64,000 nucleotides of DNA from Desertifilum tharense IPPAS B-1220 (GTDB lineage Bacteria; Cyanobacteriota; Cyanobacteriia; Cyanobacteriales; Desertifilaceae), in assembly GCF_001746915.1 (NCBI RefSeq), contig NZ_MJGC01000043.1:35966-99965 (forward strand). Direction: 5' to 3'. The position numbers were made by a program, and so were the translations under genes. Below the pieces are notes generated by a model that was not told where the DNA came from, searched no databases, and saw nothing but the letters and a program-made list of their open reading frames with translations. Positions 36,075 through 44,142 of this stretch are shown one piece after another. Within the stretch, counting starts at the first letter, position 1. The number at the start of each line of letters is the position of its first letter.

Positions 36075-36626
36075 TTAGGGATTCGGCGTTGTGATTAAAG
36101 CTAACTCAATGCGATCGCTCTCAGGCTGAGTAATCTCGCTTTGTATCCCAGGGCCAAAAAACTTATTAATTTTTTCTTGCTTTTGCTGCCAATCTTCCAC
36201 AGAGAAGAACGGAGAATCAAATTCAAGGATTAACGTGTAATTCCCTTGGGTTTCCGTTTCGCGAATCCCTGTCAGCACAGGACGTTCCTCATCGATTGGG
36301 CTTAAACCGAGGCGTTCGAGAGCATCGTCAAGATGCGCTGACTGTCCGTAACGGAAACGGGTGACATCCTGGCGTAACTGTTTTTGGATCTCAGTGGCTT
36401 GTTGCTCTCGCAAAGCCAAAACCGCCTCGCTAGTCGGCTGAGTAAACGCGATAGGCTTGAGTTCAGCAGCTTTCAGCGCTAATCCACCCAACAGGATGGG
36501 AATACCATAGAAAAAGCCTGCTAAATTGAGAGTAGGGTTGTTGGTAAAGTAGGCAATTAAGCCGCCCAACGCCAAGGGGGTGCCAACGATCAGCAAGAGA
36601 TTGCCTAAAGAAACTTTTCGGAGCAT
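36075..36626 (-). CDS. DUF2854 membrane protein
   Basis: 183 residues. Two hydrophobic spans at the N terminus (NLLLIVGTPLALGGLIAYF and FFYGIPILLGGLALKA) are followed by a soluble domain of about 130 residues (FRYGQSAHLDDALERLGL, SPFFSVEDWQQKQEKI). This matches the DUF2854 family of cyanobacteria and plastids, function unknown; thylakoid or plasma membrane location is inferred. Single gene on its strand. Confidence 0.8.
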   Translation of the reverse strand: MLRKVSLGNLLLIVGTPLALGGLIAYFTNNPTLNLAGFFYGIPILLGGLALKAAELKPIAFTQPTSEAVLALREQQATEIQKQLRQDVTRFRYGQSAHLDDALERLGLSPIDEERPVLTGIRETETQGNYTLILEFDSPFFSVEDWQQKQEKINKFFGPGIQSEITQPESDRIELALITTPNP

Positions 36627-36767
36627 AGGGTTTGCGAGAGTCTATCCGTTTGGAGTTGCAGCACGTTAGATTTTATCGTCTTTGGGTTAAGGCGCGATCG
36701 CGTCAGCCTTAACTCTAGATGTTAGAACACAACTTTAAAAGTTTTAACCCCAAGCGTAGGACAGCTT

Positions 36768-36792
36768 ATCGGTTGTCCTTTTACCCATATCC
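36768..36792 (+). terminator. Small hairpin with T run, orphan
   Basis: AGGACA (36768-36773) pairs with TGTCCT (36784-36789) and TTTT follows. A second hairpin, GTTAAGGC/GCCTTAAC, lies at 36686-36713. There is no gene on this strand just upstream, so a short untranslated transcript is possible. Evidence for it is thin. Confidence 0.35.
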
Positions 36793-36873
36793 CGATTCCG
36801 AAAGCAGCCAGTATGATCGAAAAAGGTACGCGCTTACTTCTGCTTCTAGCTTTAAAAGAGGGTATCCTCCATT

Positions 36874-37131
36874 ATGATTTCAGATAAGAAACGTCCTTCG
36901 CCCCAAGCTCGCGAAATTCTTGAGCAAATTAACTCTCTCAAACGAGAGGATGAAACCCTGTACAATATCCTAGCCGTTGACGTGTGGGCGCTTGCCAAAA
37001 CAATGGATGAGTTTCAGCCCGGTTTCTGGACGGCCTTTATGCGAAATCGCGAGAAAGCACTGAAGCGATTTATGGCAGAAGTGATTAAAAATAAGCCCAC
37101 AGAAGCCAAGCGCCACCCATTTCTTCAATAG
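36874..37131 (+). CDS. Small hypothetical protein
   Basis: 85 residues, charged and helical (SPQAREILEQINSLKRED; FQPGFWTAFMRNREKALKRF), no signal peptide or membrane span. No family recognised. It pairs with another small helical protein 32 bases downstream on the same strand; the two end at a strong terminator, so they probably form a two-gene unit. Confidence 0.6.
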   Translation: MISDKKRPSPQAREILEQINSLKREDETLYNILAVDVWALAKTMDEFQPGFWTAFMRNREKALKRFMAEVIKNKPTEAKRHPFLQ

Positions 37132-37163
37132 CACAGGCGCAGACCGCTAGCGCAACCCGCTTA

Positions 37164-37454
37164 ATGGGCTGCGATGAACTCCCCCACCGTAAGGCGGATG
37201 GGGAATTCCGCGAATGGGTTAAAGTAGAACGCAGTTACCTTGAAAAAAAAGTTCATCTTCACCAAGCACTGATGGATATTCAAACCATTAAAGAACGGAT
37301 TGCGTTAATTGAAAGTAAGCGAGAGTCCCTGGTTCAGCTTCTAGAGCAGCCCAATTTGGGAACTTTGAGGATTGATGTCAACCAAGCTCTAGAGGAAATG
37401 GACGATTTGATTGAAGAATTTAGACGGACATTCCCAGAAGCTAACCAGAATTAA
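37164..37454 (+). CDS. Small coiled-coil hypothetical protein
   Basis: 96 residues, mostly one long amphipathic helix (EKKVHLHQALMDIQTIKERI; ALEEMDDLIEEFRRTF). No enzyme motif. The start is uncertain: ATG at 37164 has no strong ribosome site, and the first 20 residues are less regular. It ends ten bases before a classic terminator. Confidence 0.55.
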   Translation: MGCDELPHRKADGEFREWVKVERSYLEKKVHLHQALMDIQTIKERIALIESKRESLVQLLEQPNLGTLRIDVNQALEEMDDLIEEFRRTFPEANQN

Positions 37455-37463
37455 AGCTAGCGG

Positions 37464-37495
37464 TAGGGTGAGGTTAAGCCTCACCCTATTTTTTT
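37464..37495. terminator. Intrinsic terminator
   Basis: TAGGGTGAGG (37464-37473) pairs perfectly with CCTCACCCTA (37479-37488), loop TTAAG, followed by seven T. It ends the small-gene pair on the plus strand. It abuts the stop codon of the convergent L,D-transpeptidase gene. Confidence 0.92.
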
Positions 37496-38165
37496 AATCC
37501 ACAACGGTGACGAGCGTACCCATTTCAACTTGCTCGAAAAGTTCTTCCACATCCTGGTTATGCATCCGCAAGCACCCATGAGAGATGGCTTGACCAACAG
37601 AACCTGGCTCAGGCGTACCATGAAAGCCAATCCAGTTTCTTCCATCTGTCCAAAAGCCAATCCAGCGCGTCCCTAATGGGTTTCCAGGCGTTCCCCCTTT
37701 AAATCTTTCGTCTGTTACGGGATGAATCCAGGTTGGGTTCTGACGCATTTGCTGAATTTCAAACGTGCCGACTGGCGTTTCGTGGCCTGCTCGTCCAATC
37801 GCAATCGGATAGGTTTGGGCGGGAGCCGTTCCGTTGTAAACCGTCACTTCACGGTTAGAGAGGCTAACTTCAAGGCGAACGGTTGACTGCTGTTGAGTCG
37901 CAGTGGGTGGGGGTTCTACGGGTGGCGATGGCGATTCTACCGCAACGGGAACTTCTGCACTCACCAGTGGTTCGCTCGTTGGGGTTGGGGTTGGGGAGGG
38001 AGGCGAATGATAGACGTTTGGCGCTTGAACTGCTTCGCTCGGTTGAACGCTATTGCTGGACAAAGGGGTAGAAGGAGTTTGGTGATTTGCCAGCAGAGGT
38101 TGAACTGTCACCGCCGCTCCAACGGTACAAGCTAGCCCAATAAAACCAATAACTTTGTTTCGCAT
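37494..38165 (-). CDS. L,D-transpeptidase (YkuD family)
   Basis: 223 residues. A signal peptide or membrane anchor (residues 5-26) and a long Pro/Ser/Thr linker (30-95) precede the YkuD domain (about 97-222). Active-site residues are His182 in GFHGTP and His196-Gly-Cys198 in SHGCLRM. These enzymes make 3-3 cross-links in peptidoglycan or attach proteins to it, in the periplasm. A close paralogue lies 0.8 kb away on the same strand (38940-39602), with a Gln-rich secreted protein between them. Confidence 0.9.
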   Translation of the reverse strand: MRNKVIGFIGLACTVGAAVTVQPLLANHQTPSTPLSSNSVQPSEAVQAPNVYHSPPSPTPTPTSEPLVSAEVPVAVESPSPPVEPPPTATQQQSTVRLEVSLSNREVTVYNGTAPAQTYPIAIGRAGHETPVGTFEIQQMRQNPTWIHPVTDERFKGGTPGNPLGTRWIGFWTDGRNWIGFHGTPEPGSVGQAISHGCLRMHNQDVEELFEQVEMGTLVTVVD

Positions 38166-38281
38166 TTTTGGATTTAGCTAGATCTAATTGACAAGCAGGT
38201 TTTTAAATAAAAAACAGAATCAAAGTTGCTTATTTTATTCAATAGCAATAAATCTTTCAAACCTGCTTTATATGATTAAGC

Positions 38282-38309
38282 GTAGAGACGTTACCCTGAA
38301 CGCCTCTAC
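38282..38309. repeat. GTAGAGACG hairpin repeat, copy 1
   Basis: GTAGAGACGTT (38282-38292) pairs with AACGCCTCTAC (38299-38309) with one mismatch; TTTTA follows. A second copy of the GTAGAGACG-type hairpin is at 38901-38930. Such hairpins are scattered in intergenic DNA of many cyanobacteria and may double as terminators. Confidence 0.65.
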
Positions 38310-38414
38310 TTTTATATATTGCTGAAAAGAGGATGTTAAATTGGAAAGCACGAAATTTAGTTAACTTTTTTTGAATAAAAGCCGCTTTCCAGACAGCAAC
38401 AACACTGCTAGAAA

Positions 38415-38699
38415 TTACCAGAGTGCGCGTACACCCTCATCTTCATCTTGGGCCCATTGTTGATCGTTGTCTTGCTGTTGTTGTTGACCGAACTGACCGT
38501 CTTGTTGCTCCTGACCGAATTGACCGTCTTGTTGTCCGGGTTGCTGTTGTTGCTGCTGCTGACCCACTTGACCGTCTTGCTGTTGATCCGTACCGAATTG
38601 AGCGCGGACTGAGGGCGTCGCCACAAATGCACCTGCGATCGCTAAACTCATAACGCTAAAGAGTCCAATAAACAGGTTTTTACGATTATCCGAATTCAT
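38415..38699 (-). CDS. Secreted Gln/Gly-rich low-complexity protein
   Basis: 94 residues. A clear signal peptide (residues 10-33, FSVMSLAIAGAFVATPSVRA) precedes a mature part of about 60 residues that is over 40 percent glutamine, with DGQFGQ-like units repeated, ending in an acidic tail with two Trp (WAQDEDEGVRALW). No fold can be assigned. Gln and Lys residues in such proteins can be cross-linked, so a cell-wall role is conceivable. Two L,D-transpeptidase genes flank it on the same strand. Confidence 0.6.
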   Translation of the reverse strand: MNSDNRKNLFIGLFSVMSLAIAGAFVATPSVRAQFGTDQQQDGQVGQQQQQQQPGQQDGQFGQEQQDGQFGQQQQQDNDQQWAQDEDEGVRALW

Positions 38700-38900
38700 G
38701 ATAGTTTTCCTTCGTTTGTTGGTTTTGACATTACCAACTTAACGATGATTCTGTTAGGTTAACTCAACCTATAGTTCAATAAATTTTATTAAATTCTTAG
38801 GTTCGCTTATCTCTATGGAAAGACCCAATTTTGTTTTTGATTTATCTCATTGGGGGGATTAAATTGAGTCAAATTTTAATTAGCAGTTGATTTTTGGAAG

Positions 38901-38930
38901 AGTAGAGACGCCGTTAAATGCGTCTCTACT
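38901..38930. repeat. GTAGAGACG hairpin repeat, copy 2
   Basis: AGTAGAGACGC (38901-38911) pairs perfectly with GCGTCTCTACT (38920-38930), loop of eight. It begins right after the end of the L,D-transpeptidase gene (stop at 38940, minus strand) and could stop its transcript. Confidence 0.7.
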
Positions 38931-38939
38931 GAAAGAAAG

Positions 38940-39602
38940 TTAACGAACCACCGTTACCAATGTTCCGAGTCTCACTTGCTCAAAAAGTTCTTCTAGATCG
39001 TTTTGATGCATCCGCAAGCAACCTTCAGAGGCGGCTTGACCAATGGAACTGGGGTAAGGCGTACCGTGAAAACCAATCCAATTTAATCCATCTGTCCAGA
39101 AGCCAATCCAGCGCGTCCCGATTTGATGTCCGGGGGTTCCTGCTTTAAATTTTTGTCCTGTAGCAGGATTAATCCAGGTTGGGTTGCGACGCATTTGTCT
39201 GACTTCAAAGCGACCTGTTGGGGTGTCGTGACCTGGACGACCGATGGCGACAGGATAGGTTTTAACCGGCGCGGTTCCGTTGTAAACCGTTACTTGACGG
39301 CGAGAGAGGCTGACTTCTAGGCGAAGGGTTGATGGCTGTGGATTTAAAGCAGCCTGTTGGGGTTCTATCGCAACGGAAGTGTTTGGGTTGGGGACAGAAC
39401 TTTGGGTCTGGGGGAGATTTTCACGAGTTGAAGCAGGCGTCATGCGATCGCGCTGAGGAGTTTGAGCAGATTCACTCGGATTAATATTAGTTGGGGTGAG
39501 TGGAGGGGGAGAGGTTTGATTATTGGCTAATAGCGGTTGAACGCTGAGTGCAACTCCGAGGGTAAAGGTTAATCCAATGAAACTTGCTAATTTCTTTTGC
39601 AT
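38940..39602 (-). CDS. L,D-transpeptidase (YkuD family), paralogue with SEGC motif
   Basis: 220 residues with the same plan as the protein at 37494-38165: anchor or signal (5-26), Pro/Gln/Asn-rich linker (30-90), YkuD domain (92-219). The two domains share long identical stretches, such as GTRWIGFWTDG and NWIGFHGTP. The catalytic Cys is Cys195 and the upstream His is His179. The residue two before the Cys is Glu193 (SEGC) instead of the more usual His (SHGC); other families tolerate variation here. Same role as its paralogue, possibly with another substrate. Confidence 0.9.
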   Translation of the reverse strand: MQKKLASFIGLTFTLGVALSVQPLLANNQTSPPPLTPTNINPSESAQTPQRDRMTPASTRENLPQTQSSVPNPNTSVAIEPQQAALNPQPSTLRLEVSLSRRQVTVYNGTAPVKTYPVAIGRPGHDTPTGRFEVRQMRRNPTWINPATGQKFKAGTPGHQIGTRWIGFWTDGLNWIGFHGTPYPSSIGQAASEGCLRMHQNDLEELFEQVRLGTLVTVVR

Positions 39603-39863
39603 TATATTGGCGGCATCTCAGTTACAAGGGTTCTGCTGAGGGAGATAACAATGAACGCTAGAAAATTTGGCGATCGCGTTTGTGCCAAGCTTCTTGGCGG
39701 TTGCGATCGCAGAACAAAGGCGGGTCGATGTGACTTATCTTTCCCAAAGGTTAAGAGAGATCGTCAATCTATCCTCAAAAAATCTCACACCTTGGAGGTA
39801 GACGGCGCTCAAAAGATAGAGTTTCCTAGGGTTTACCTCTATCTATAGAAATATTAAGATTCG

Positions 39864-39879
39864 CGGGACACTCGTCCCG
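39864..39879. repeat. CGGGAC hairpin in a gene-free spacer
   Basis: CGGGAC (39864-39869) pairs with GTCCCG (39874-39879). It lies 30 bases beyond the AMIN-gene stop. The whole 39603-39908 spacer otherwise holds two HIP1 octamers and an 83-codon plus-strand frame (39597-39848), which has no protein character, so I leave it out. Confidence 0.5.
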
Positions 39880-39908
39880 TAGACATAATTTTGGAATTTT
39901 ACTAGCGT

Positions 39909-41180
39909 TCACGGGCGGGGCAAGTCTTGGCTGAGGCGAACTTGCAAGGTTTGATTGGGTTGGATCGCGATCTGAGCCAAGCCTTGATGAAGGGGGACAG
40001 ATTGAGCAGCTAGGGGGAGATTGCGATCGCCAAGACCAATCGCTTGCGTAATAAACCGCACCCCTTGACCGTCCATTTCAAATCGTCCAATCACCATTGA
40101 ACCCATCGGAATCAAAATTTGACCGTTGGTATCGCGAATCTCTTCTTGTAACAGCAAAACTTCCTGACGGACGGCACCCGGTCTTAAACTCAAGGCAACG
40201 CGTCCCGGATACATTAAGGTGAGCAGCGTTCCAGACGGCAAAATTAACCGGGCATCGGGCGCAACCAAAGCCACCGTTGAACCGCCAACCCCCGCAGAAC
40301 TCTCTAAACGGTTTCTGGCGACTAAATCTTTTCGGGGCAAGGGTTGTCCAAACTCAATAACGGGGACTTCCGCTACAGGAGGGGGGCTGTAATTGGCAGT
40401 AATGGGGATATCAATTGGGGCGTTCTGGGGTGGGGCTTCCACCTGGACTGGCACGGGCGGCGGCGGGCTTTGGGCAGGGGGTTCTACCTGCGTCGGCGTT
40501 GGAAAGGGCGGGCGAGGACGCTGCTCGGTTTGAGGCGGACGAGTTGGGCGCGGGGAGGGGGCGAGGACTGCCTGTCGGGGTTGTACGGTTAAATCTGCCG
40601 CACTTGCGCCTGGGGTTTCAGCATCCTCCTGAGAAGGGAGTGGGTTAGCGCGGCGGGCTATGGGGGGAACGCTGACTTGGGGGGCATTGGCGCTCCAAAA
40701 GGTGGCCGGGGGGAGGGTATTGGAAACGCTGGTTGGGTTCGCTGGCGATGCCCCAACGACGAGCGGACGAATCGCCCAACGGGCAATGCCGTTCTGGGAT
40801 TCGATCAGTTGTAATTGAGCTTGTTGAGAAGAGAGAACCGCGCCGGGTGAGAGTTCCATAACGATGCGCGTCAGTCCGGGTTGAAACTGGGCAACGCGAA
40901 TTTGCTGCACGATTCCTGAATATTGTTGTTGGCTGGGAACTGCTCCCACCTCGGTATCTGGAAGATCGATGACGAGGCGTAGGGGATCTTCAAGGAAGAA
41001 ATAGCGGGGGGTGGTGCCTGCTTGTACTGCGATTTCTAAGCGATTTTCTGCTGGGTTGAATTGCCATTGACTGAGGGTTGCTGCCCAAGCGGAGGTTGAA
41101 AGGAGGGCTGCTGAGGTGGCGATCGCGATGCTAGTTGCACCGACTTGGGAGACAAACCAGGTGAGGGAGCTAGAGATCAT
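39909..41180 (-). CDS. AMIN-domain periplasmic protein
   Basis: 423 residues. Signal peptide (1-33, ending SAWAA), then an AMIN domain (about 35-140; ATLSQWQFNPAENRLEIAV, PLRLVIDLPDT), which targets proteins to peptidoglycan or secretion complexes. A long Pro-rich region (150-275) follows, then a beta-rich C-terminal domain (about 280-420; LILPSGTLLTLMYPG, ILIPMGSMVIGRFE) that resembles VirB10/TrbI-like barrels. The role is unknown; an envelope scaffold is inferred. It overlaps the DUF1802 gene by four bases, so the two are translationally coupled. Confidence 0.8.
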   Translation of the reverse strand: MISSSLTWFVSQVGATSIAIATSAALLSTSAWAATLSQWQFNPAENRLEIAVQAGTTPRYFFLEDPLRLVIDLPDTEVGAVPSQQQYSGIVQQIRVAQFQPGLTRIVMELSPGAVLSSQQAQLQLIESQNGIARWAIRPLVVGASPANPTSVSNTLPPATFWSANAPQVSVPPIARRANPLPSQEDAETPGASAADLTVQPRQAVLAPSPRPTRPPQTEQRPRPPFPTPTQVEPPAQSPPPPVPVQVEAPPQNAPIDIPITANYSPPPVAEVPVIEFGQPLPRKDLVARNRLESSAGVGGSTVALVAPDARLILPSGTLLTLMYPGRVALSLRPGAVRQEVLLLQEEIRDTNGQILIPMGSMVIGRFEMDGQGVRFITQAIGLGDRNLPLAAQSVPLHQGLAQIAIQPNQTLQVRLSQDLPRP

Positions 41181-41782
41181 AGGTTATCTGCGGGTTGAGC
41201 GTCCTGGGAAGGCTGCGTTTGCAAGATTTGCCGAATGGCGTGGGTTTGTTGTGCGTATTCAGCATCGCTGAGGGCGGGCTGGGATTGGGCAATAGAAATC
41301 GCGGGTTCGATGTCGATCCACGAGCGACATCCGCCATATTCTGCCCGGTAAGGGAGCGTTTGTGCCTGTGCTAAGTTATAGACCCGCAAGAGCAAAATGT
41401 ACAAGGGCGATCGCGCTTTCCAGTTGAGGCGATCGCTGATAAATCGCTCGTTCCAAATGTGGTAGGGATACAAGGCGCTGACGGTTTCGGGAACGGTGGC
41501 GGCGAAAATATCGGTAATTTCTGCCCAGGCTTGAATGGAGATTGCTTCGGGATGCCAACCGGAGGGGATGGGGGCGACGGCTGAAGCATATTCGGGTTTG
41601 AGCAATTCGGGTTTTTGATGCTCCAAGGTGGGGTAGAGTAACACTTGAGTTTGGGCCACTCGAAAGCGCCCCTCTTGTTCGCGAATGCCTCCTTTACGGA
41701 GGAGCATCAGGGTTTGACCTTGCGCTAAGGCTTCCGTTGCGATCGCCCATTCCTTGAGTGCGTGGCGCAGGCTCTTGTCCAT
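41177..41782 (-). CDS. DUF1802 protein
   Basis: 201 residues from the ATG at 41782; an ATG at 41791 adds three residues. The sequence matches DUF1802: HALKEWAIATEALAQGQTLM, LLRKGGIRE, FRVAQTQVLLYPTLEHQ, and a late GGCRSWIDI. These proteins are common in cyanobacteria and resemble phage or restriction-linked hydrolase partners in some annotations, but the function is not established. Coupled to the AMIN protein downstream and divergent from the histidine kinase. Confidence 0.8.
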   Translation of the reverse strand: MDKSLRHALKEWAIATEALAQGQTLMLLRKGGIREQEGRFRVAQTQVLLYPTLEHQKPELLKPEYASAVAPIPSGWHPEAISIQAWAEITDIFAATVPETVSALYPYHIWNERFISDRLNWKARSPLYILLLRVYNLAQAQTLPYRAEYGGCRSWIDIEPAISIAQSQPALSDAEYAQQTHAIRQILQTQPSQDAQPADNL

Positions 41783-41918
41783 GAGTTGCAAAGGGTTGTG
41801 ACCTGTATCACAAAGTTTACACTAAGGAATCACGAAAAAACGATGAAGCGATCGCGCAATCTCTGGGGAAAACATTCGATACTGGTATTGAGTCAAAGCC
41901 GGTATTGTGGGGTAGGCT

Positions 41919-43379
41919 ATGTTTGCTAGCAAAAAGAATATGCCAGCAGAAGAGCAAAACTGGGCAGGCTGTCTTCAAGAGGTTCGACAAAGCTTGGTCG
42001 ATCGCACCCTGCAACTAACGCACGCCAATCAAGAGCTTGCGAACCAAATTGCCGAACGCCAGCGGGTAGAAGCAGCCCTGCGGCAAGCAGAGGAGAAATA
42101 TCGCAGTATCTTTGAAAACGCGATTGAGGGAATTTTTCAAACAACGCCTCAAGGGACATTCCTCAGCGCCAACCCGGCTCTGGCTCGGATTTACGGCTAT
42201 GCTTCCCCAGAAGCATTAAGAGCGCAAGTGAACGATATTGCCAAACAAATTTATGTCGATCCCCGTCGGCGAGAGGCGTTTGTGGAACTGGTGCGCCGAC
42301 AGGGTTCGGTGAAAGGCTTTGAAGCGCAAGTCTATCGCACCGATGGCAGCATTATCTGGATTTCGGAAAATGCGCGGGCCGTGTGCAACGACCGGGGCGA
42401 GTTGCTCTACTATGAAGGCATGGTGGAAGATATCACCAGCCGCAAGCAGACGGAAGCGGCGCTGTTGCGATCGCAAGCGCAACTGCAAGAACAAGCCACC
42501 CAGCTTGAAGAAACGTTACGCCAACTTCAACGCACCCAAGGTCAACTGGTACAAACCGAAAAAATGTCTTCTTTGGGTCAGTTGGTGGCAGGGGTAGCTC
42601 ATGAAATTAATAATCCTGTCAGTTTTGTTTGCGGCAACCTGGCACACGCGACCCAATACGCTCAAGATTTACTGGACTTGATCTGTCTGTATCGCCAGCA
42701 GTATTCCGCGCCTAATTCAGTCATTCAACAAGCAGAAGCCGACATTGATCTTGATTTTCTGATTGAAGATTTACCGAAAACCTTAGAATCGATGCAAATT
42801 GGGGCCGATCGCATTCGCCAGATTGTTCTGAGTTTGCGAAATTTCTCTCGCCTGGATGAGGCTCAGAAGAAGCCCGTTAATATTCATGAGGGGATCGATA
42901 GCACCCTGATGATTCTCCAAAATCGCCTCAAAGCCCGCTCGACCTATCCGGAAATTGAGGTGGATAAGCATTATGCGGATTTGCCCCTAGTGGAATGTTA
43001 TGCCGGACAGCTCAATCAGGTGTTTATGAATCTTTTGAGCAATTCAATTGACGCCCTAGAGGAGACGTTGGAGTTACATCCCGAAAAGCTGCCTTATCCG
43101 AAGATTGGGATTGCAACTGAGGCGATCGATTCAAGTTGGGTGCGAATTAAAATTTTTGATAATGGGCCGGGTATTCCCCCCGAAATTGTCAATCGCTTAT
43201 TCGATCCGTTCTTTACGACGAAGCCTATTGGCAAGGGAACGGGGTTAGGGCTTTCCATTAGCTATCAAATTATTGTGGAAAAACACGGCGGGCGTCTCAA
43301 TTGCGTTTCGGAAGCTCATCAAGGGGCGATGTTTGTGATTGAAATTCCCGTTCAGACTACGGAACGCCCGCAGGAATAA
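41919..43379 (+). CDS. PAS-domain sensor histidine kinase
   Basis: 486 residues, no membrane span, so probably cytoplasmic. Coiled coil 20-58, PAS domain about 58-178 (YRSIFENAIEGIFQTTPQGT, YYEGMVEDIT), second coiled coil 178-215, H-box with phospho-acceptor His228 (AGVAHEINNP), and an ATPase domain with NLLSNSIDALE, DNGPGIP and GTGLGLS. The H-box of this form belongs to kinases with a long DHp insert. No response regulator is adjacent, so the partner is unknown. The ATG at 41919 is preferred; an ATG at 41940 is possible. Confidence 0.92.
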   Translation: MFASKKNMPAEEQNWAGCLQEVRQSLVDRTLQLTHANQELANQIAERQRVEAALRQAEEKYRSIFENAIEGIFQTTPQGTFLSANPALARIYGYASPEALRAQVNDIAKQIYVDPRRREAFVELVRRQGSVKGFEAQVYRTDGSIIWISENARAVCNDRGELLYYEGMVEDITSRKQTEAALLRSQAQLQEQATQLEETLRQLQRTQGQLVQTEKMSSLGQLVAGVAHEINNPVSFVCGNLAHATQYAQDLLDLICLYRQQYSAPNSVIQQAEADIDLDFLIEDLPKTLESMQIGADRIRQIVLSLRNFSRLDEAQKKPVNIHEGIDSTLMILQNRLKARSTYPEIEVDKHYADLPLVECYAGQLNQVFMNLLSNSIDALEETLELHPEKLPYPKIGIATEAIDSSWVRIKIFDNGPGIPPEIVNRLFDPFFTTKPIGKGTGLGLSISYQIIVEKHGGRLNCVSEAHQGAMFVIEIPVQTTERPQE

Positions 43380-43417
43380 ACTTTAGCTAGCCTCAATCAG
43401 GGATAGATTTCTCTTCT

Positions 43418-43600
43418 CCCTAGGGCGCTACCGCGTATCCATAAGTCTTATAGTCTTGTTGTACGCGGTTTCGATCTCCCTAAATCCCCCTTCAAAAGGG
43501 GGACTTTGACTCCGGCTCCCCCTTGTGAAGGGGGGCTAGGGGGGATCTCACCTAAAGTTGAGATTCCTATACCAGATGCATATACATAGTAGCCCTAGGG
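43418..43600. mobile_element. MITE-like element, copy 1
   Basis: Terminal inverted repeats around CCCTAGGGC and GTAT: left arm GCTACCGCGTATCCATAAG at 43426-43444, right arm ATACATAGTAGCCCTAGGG at 43582-43600. The core is a fold-back of two C-rich/G-rich pairs (CCCCCTTCAAAAGGGGG, then CTCCCCCTTGTGAAGGGGG). No coding capacity. A second copy at 61899-62088, in inverted orientation, shares the left arm almost base for base over about 40 positions. A non-autonomous element mobilised by an unknown transposase elsewhere is inferred. Confidence 0.7.
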
Positions 43601-43620
43601 CGAGGGCAGGTAGAGAAGGT

Positions 43621-44033
43621 TTGACACTCCTCGGCGTAAACGCACGAGGATTCTTGGGTAAGGGTCAAAAGCTAAAAATAATCCTGAGAGGCAGTTCTCC
43701 CTTCTTCTCGATGGGCTACCCTAACCTTAAGGCGTCAACTAAGATAATGCGTTTTCACCAACCTCGCCCTGAAAGGGACGAGGATTGACCGAACCAATTC
43801 GGACAACGTAAGCGGTGAATACCACATTGAGGCATAGCTTGGTACGCACTTCCGGGTACTTCCCTAGCTCGGACTATCTGCAAGCCTGGTTGGTCAGGCG
43901 TTGGGTAAAGCCAAGACATCTTAGCTGTGTTGTGGGAAGGGCTTAAACGGGTTTGCTGGTTCCTGGGATTATATCCACTTAAAAACCAGCACTTAATGTA
44001 AAGCCGTCATTGAATGACGGGGTTTCTACCCAT
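43621..44033. mobile_element. IS200/IS605-like remnant or non-autonomous element
   Basis: A left hairpin TCCTCG-GCG-TAAA-CGC-A-CGAGGA (43628-43650, one bulged A) follows TTTGAC. A second hairpin with the same bulge is at 43762-43783 (CCTCG-CCCT/AGGG-A-CGAGG). The right hairpin CCGTCATT-G-AATGACGG (44004-44020) is followed by GGTTTCTACCC. Paired subterminal hairpins without terminal inverted repeats are the mark of IS200/IS605 elements. Neither TnpA nor TnpB coding sequence is present in 410 bases, so this is a remnant or a transposase-less derivative. Confidence 0.55.
43762..44020 (+). ncRNA. Structured RNA candidate (omega-RNA or HEARO-like)
   Basis: Five stems in 260 bases: 43762-43783; TCCGGG/CTCGGA (43851-43856 with 43868-43873, one G-U); GCCTG/CAGGC (43884-43899); TGCTGGTT/AACCAGCA (43954-43961 with 43984-43991); CCGTCATT/AATGACGG (44004-44020). 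No coding frame fits. The density of stems inside an IS200/IS605-like frame suggests an RNA of the omega-RNA or HEARO class without its nuclease gene. The identity is an inference; orientation is taken from the right-end hairpin. Confidence 0.4.
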
Positions 44034-44040
44034 TTTTCTG

Positions 44041-44136
44041 ATGAATACCCACGATTTACTGATGTTAGTGCTGCTTCTTAGCCCCGGACTGTTATTATCG
44101 GCTCTGCTGATGGCCACATTTGCGGCGGGGGGCTAA
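44041..44136 (+). CDS. 31-residue membrane peptide ORF
   Basis: ATG at 44041, TAA at 44134-44136. The 31-residue product is almost wholly hydrophobic after a short polar start (MNTHDLLMLVLLLSPG, then LLLSALLMATFAAGG), so one membrane span is likely. It resembles the size class of small photosystem or cytochrome subunits, but I cannot match it to a named one. There is no clear Shine-Dalgarno sequence, and the right-end hairpin of the upstream element lies only 20 bases away. A hairpin terminator follows at once, which supports a real transcript. Confidence 0.4.
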   Translation: MNTHDLLMLVLLLSPGLLLSALLMATFAAGG

Positions 44137-44142
44137 GGGGTT

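Noticed and set aside
39597..39848. 83-codon plus-strand frame in the gap before the AMIN gene
   Set aside because: No conserved pattern, HIP1 octamers inside, and it overlaps the leader of the L,D-transpeptidase gene.
43558..43788. 76-codon frame inside the mobile-element region
   Set aside because: It spans hairpins and element ends, with no protein character.
43785..44000. tRNA-like fold in the structured segment
   Set aside because: No GGTTC-type T-loop with a matching acceptor stem or anticodon arm could be found.
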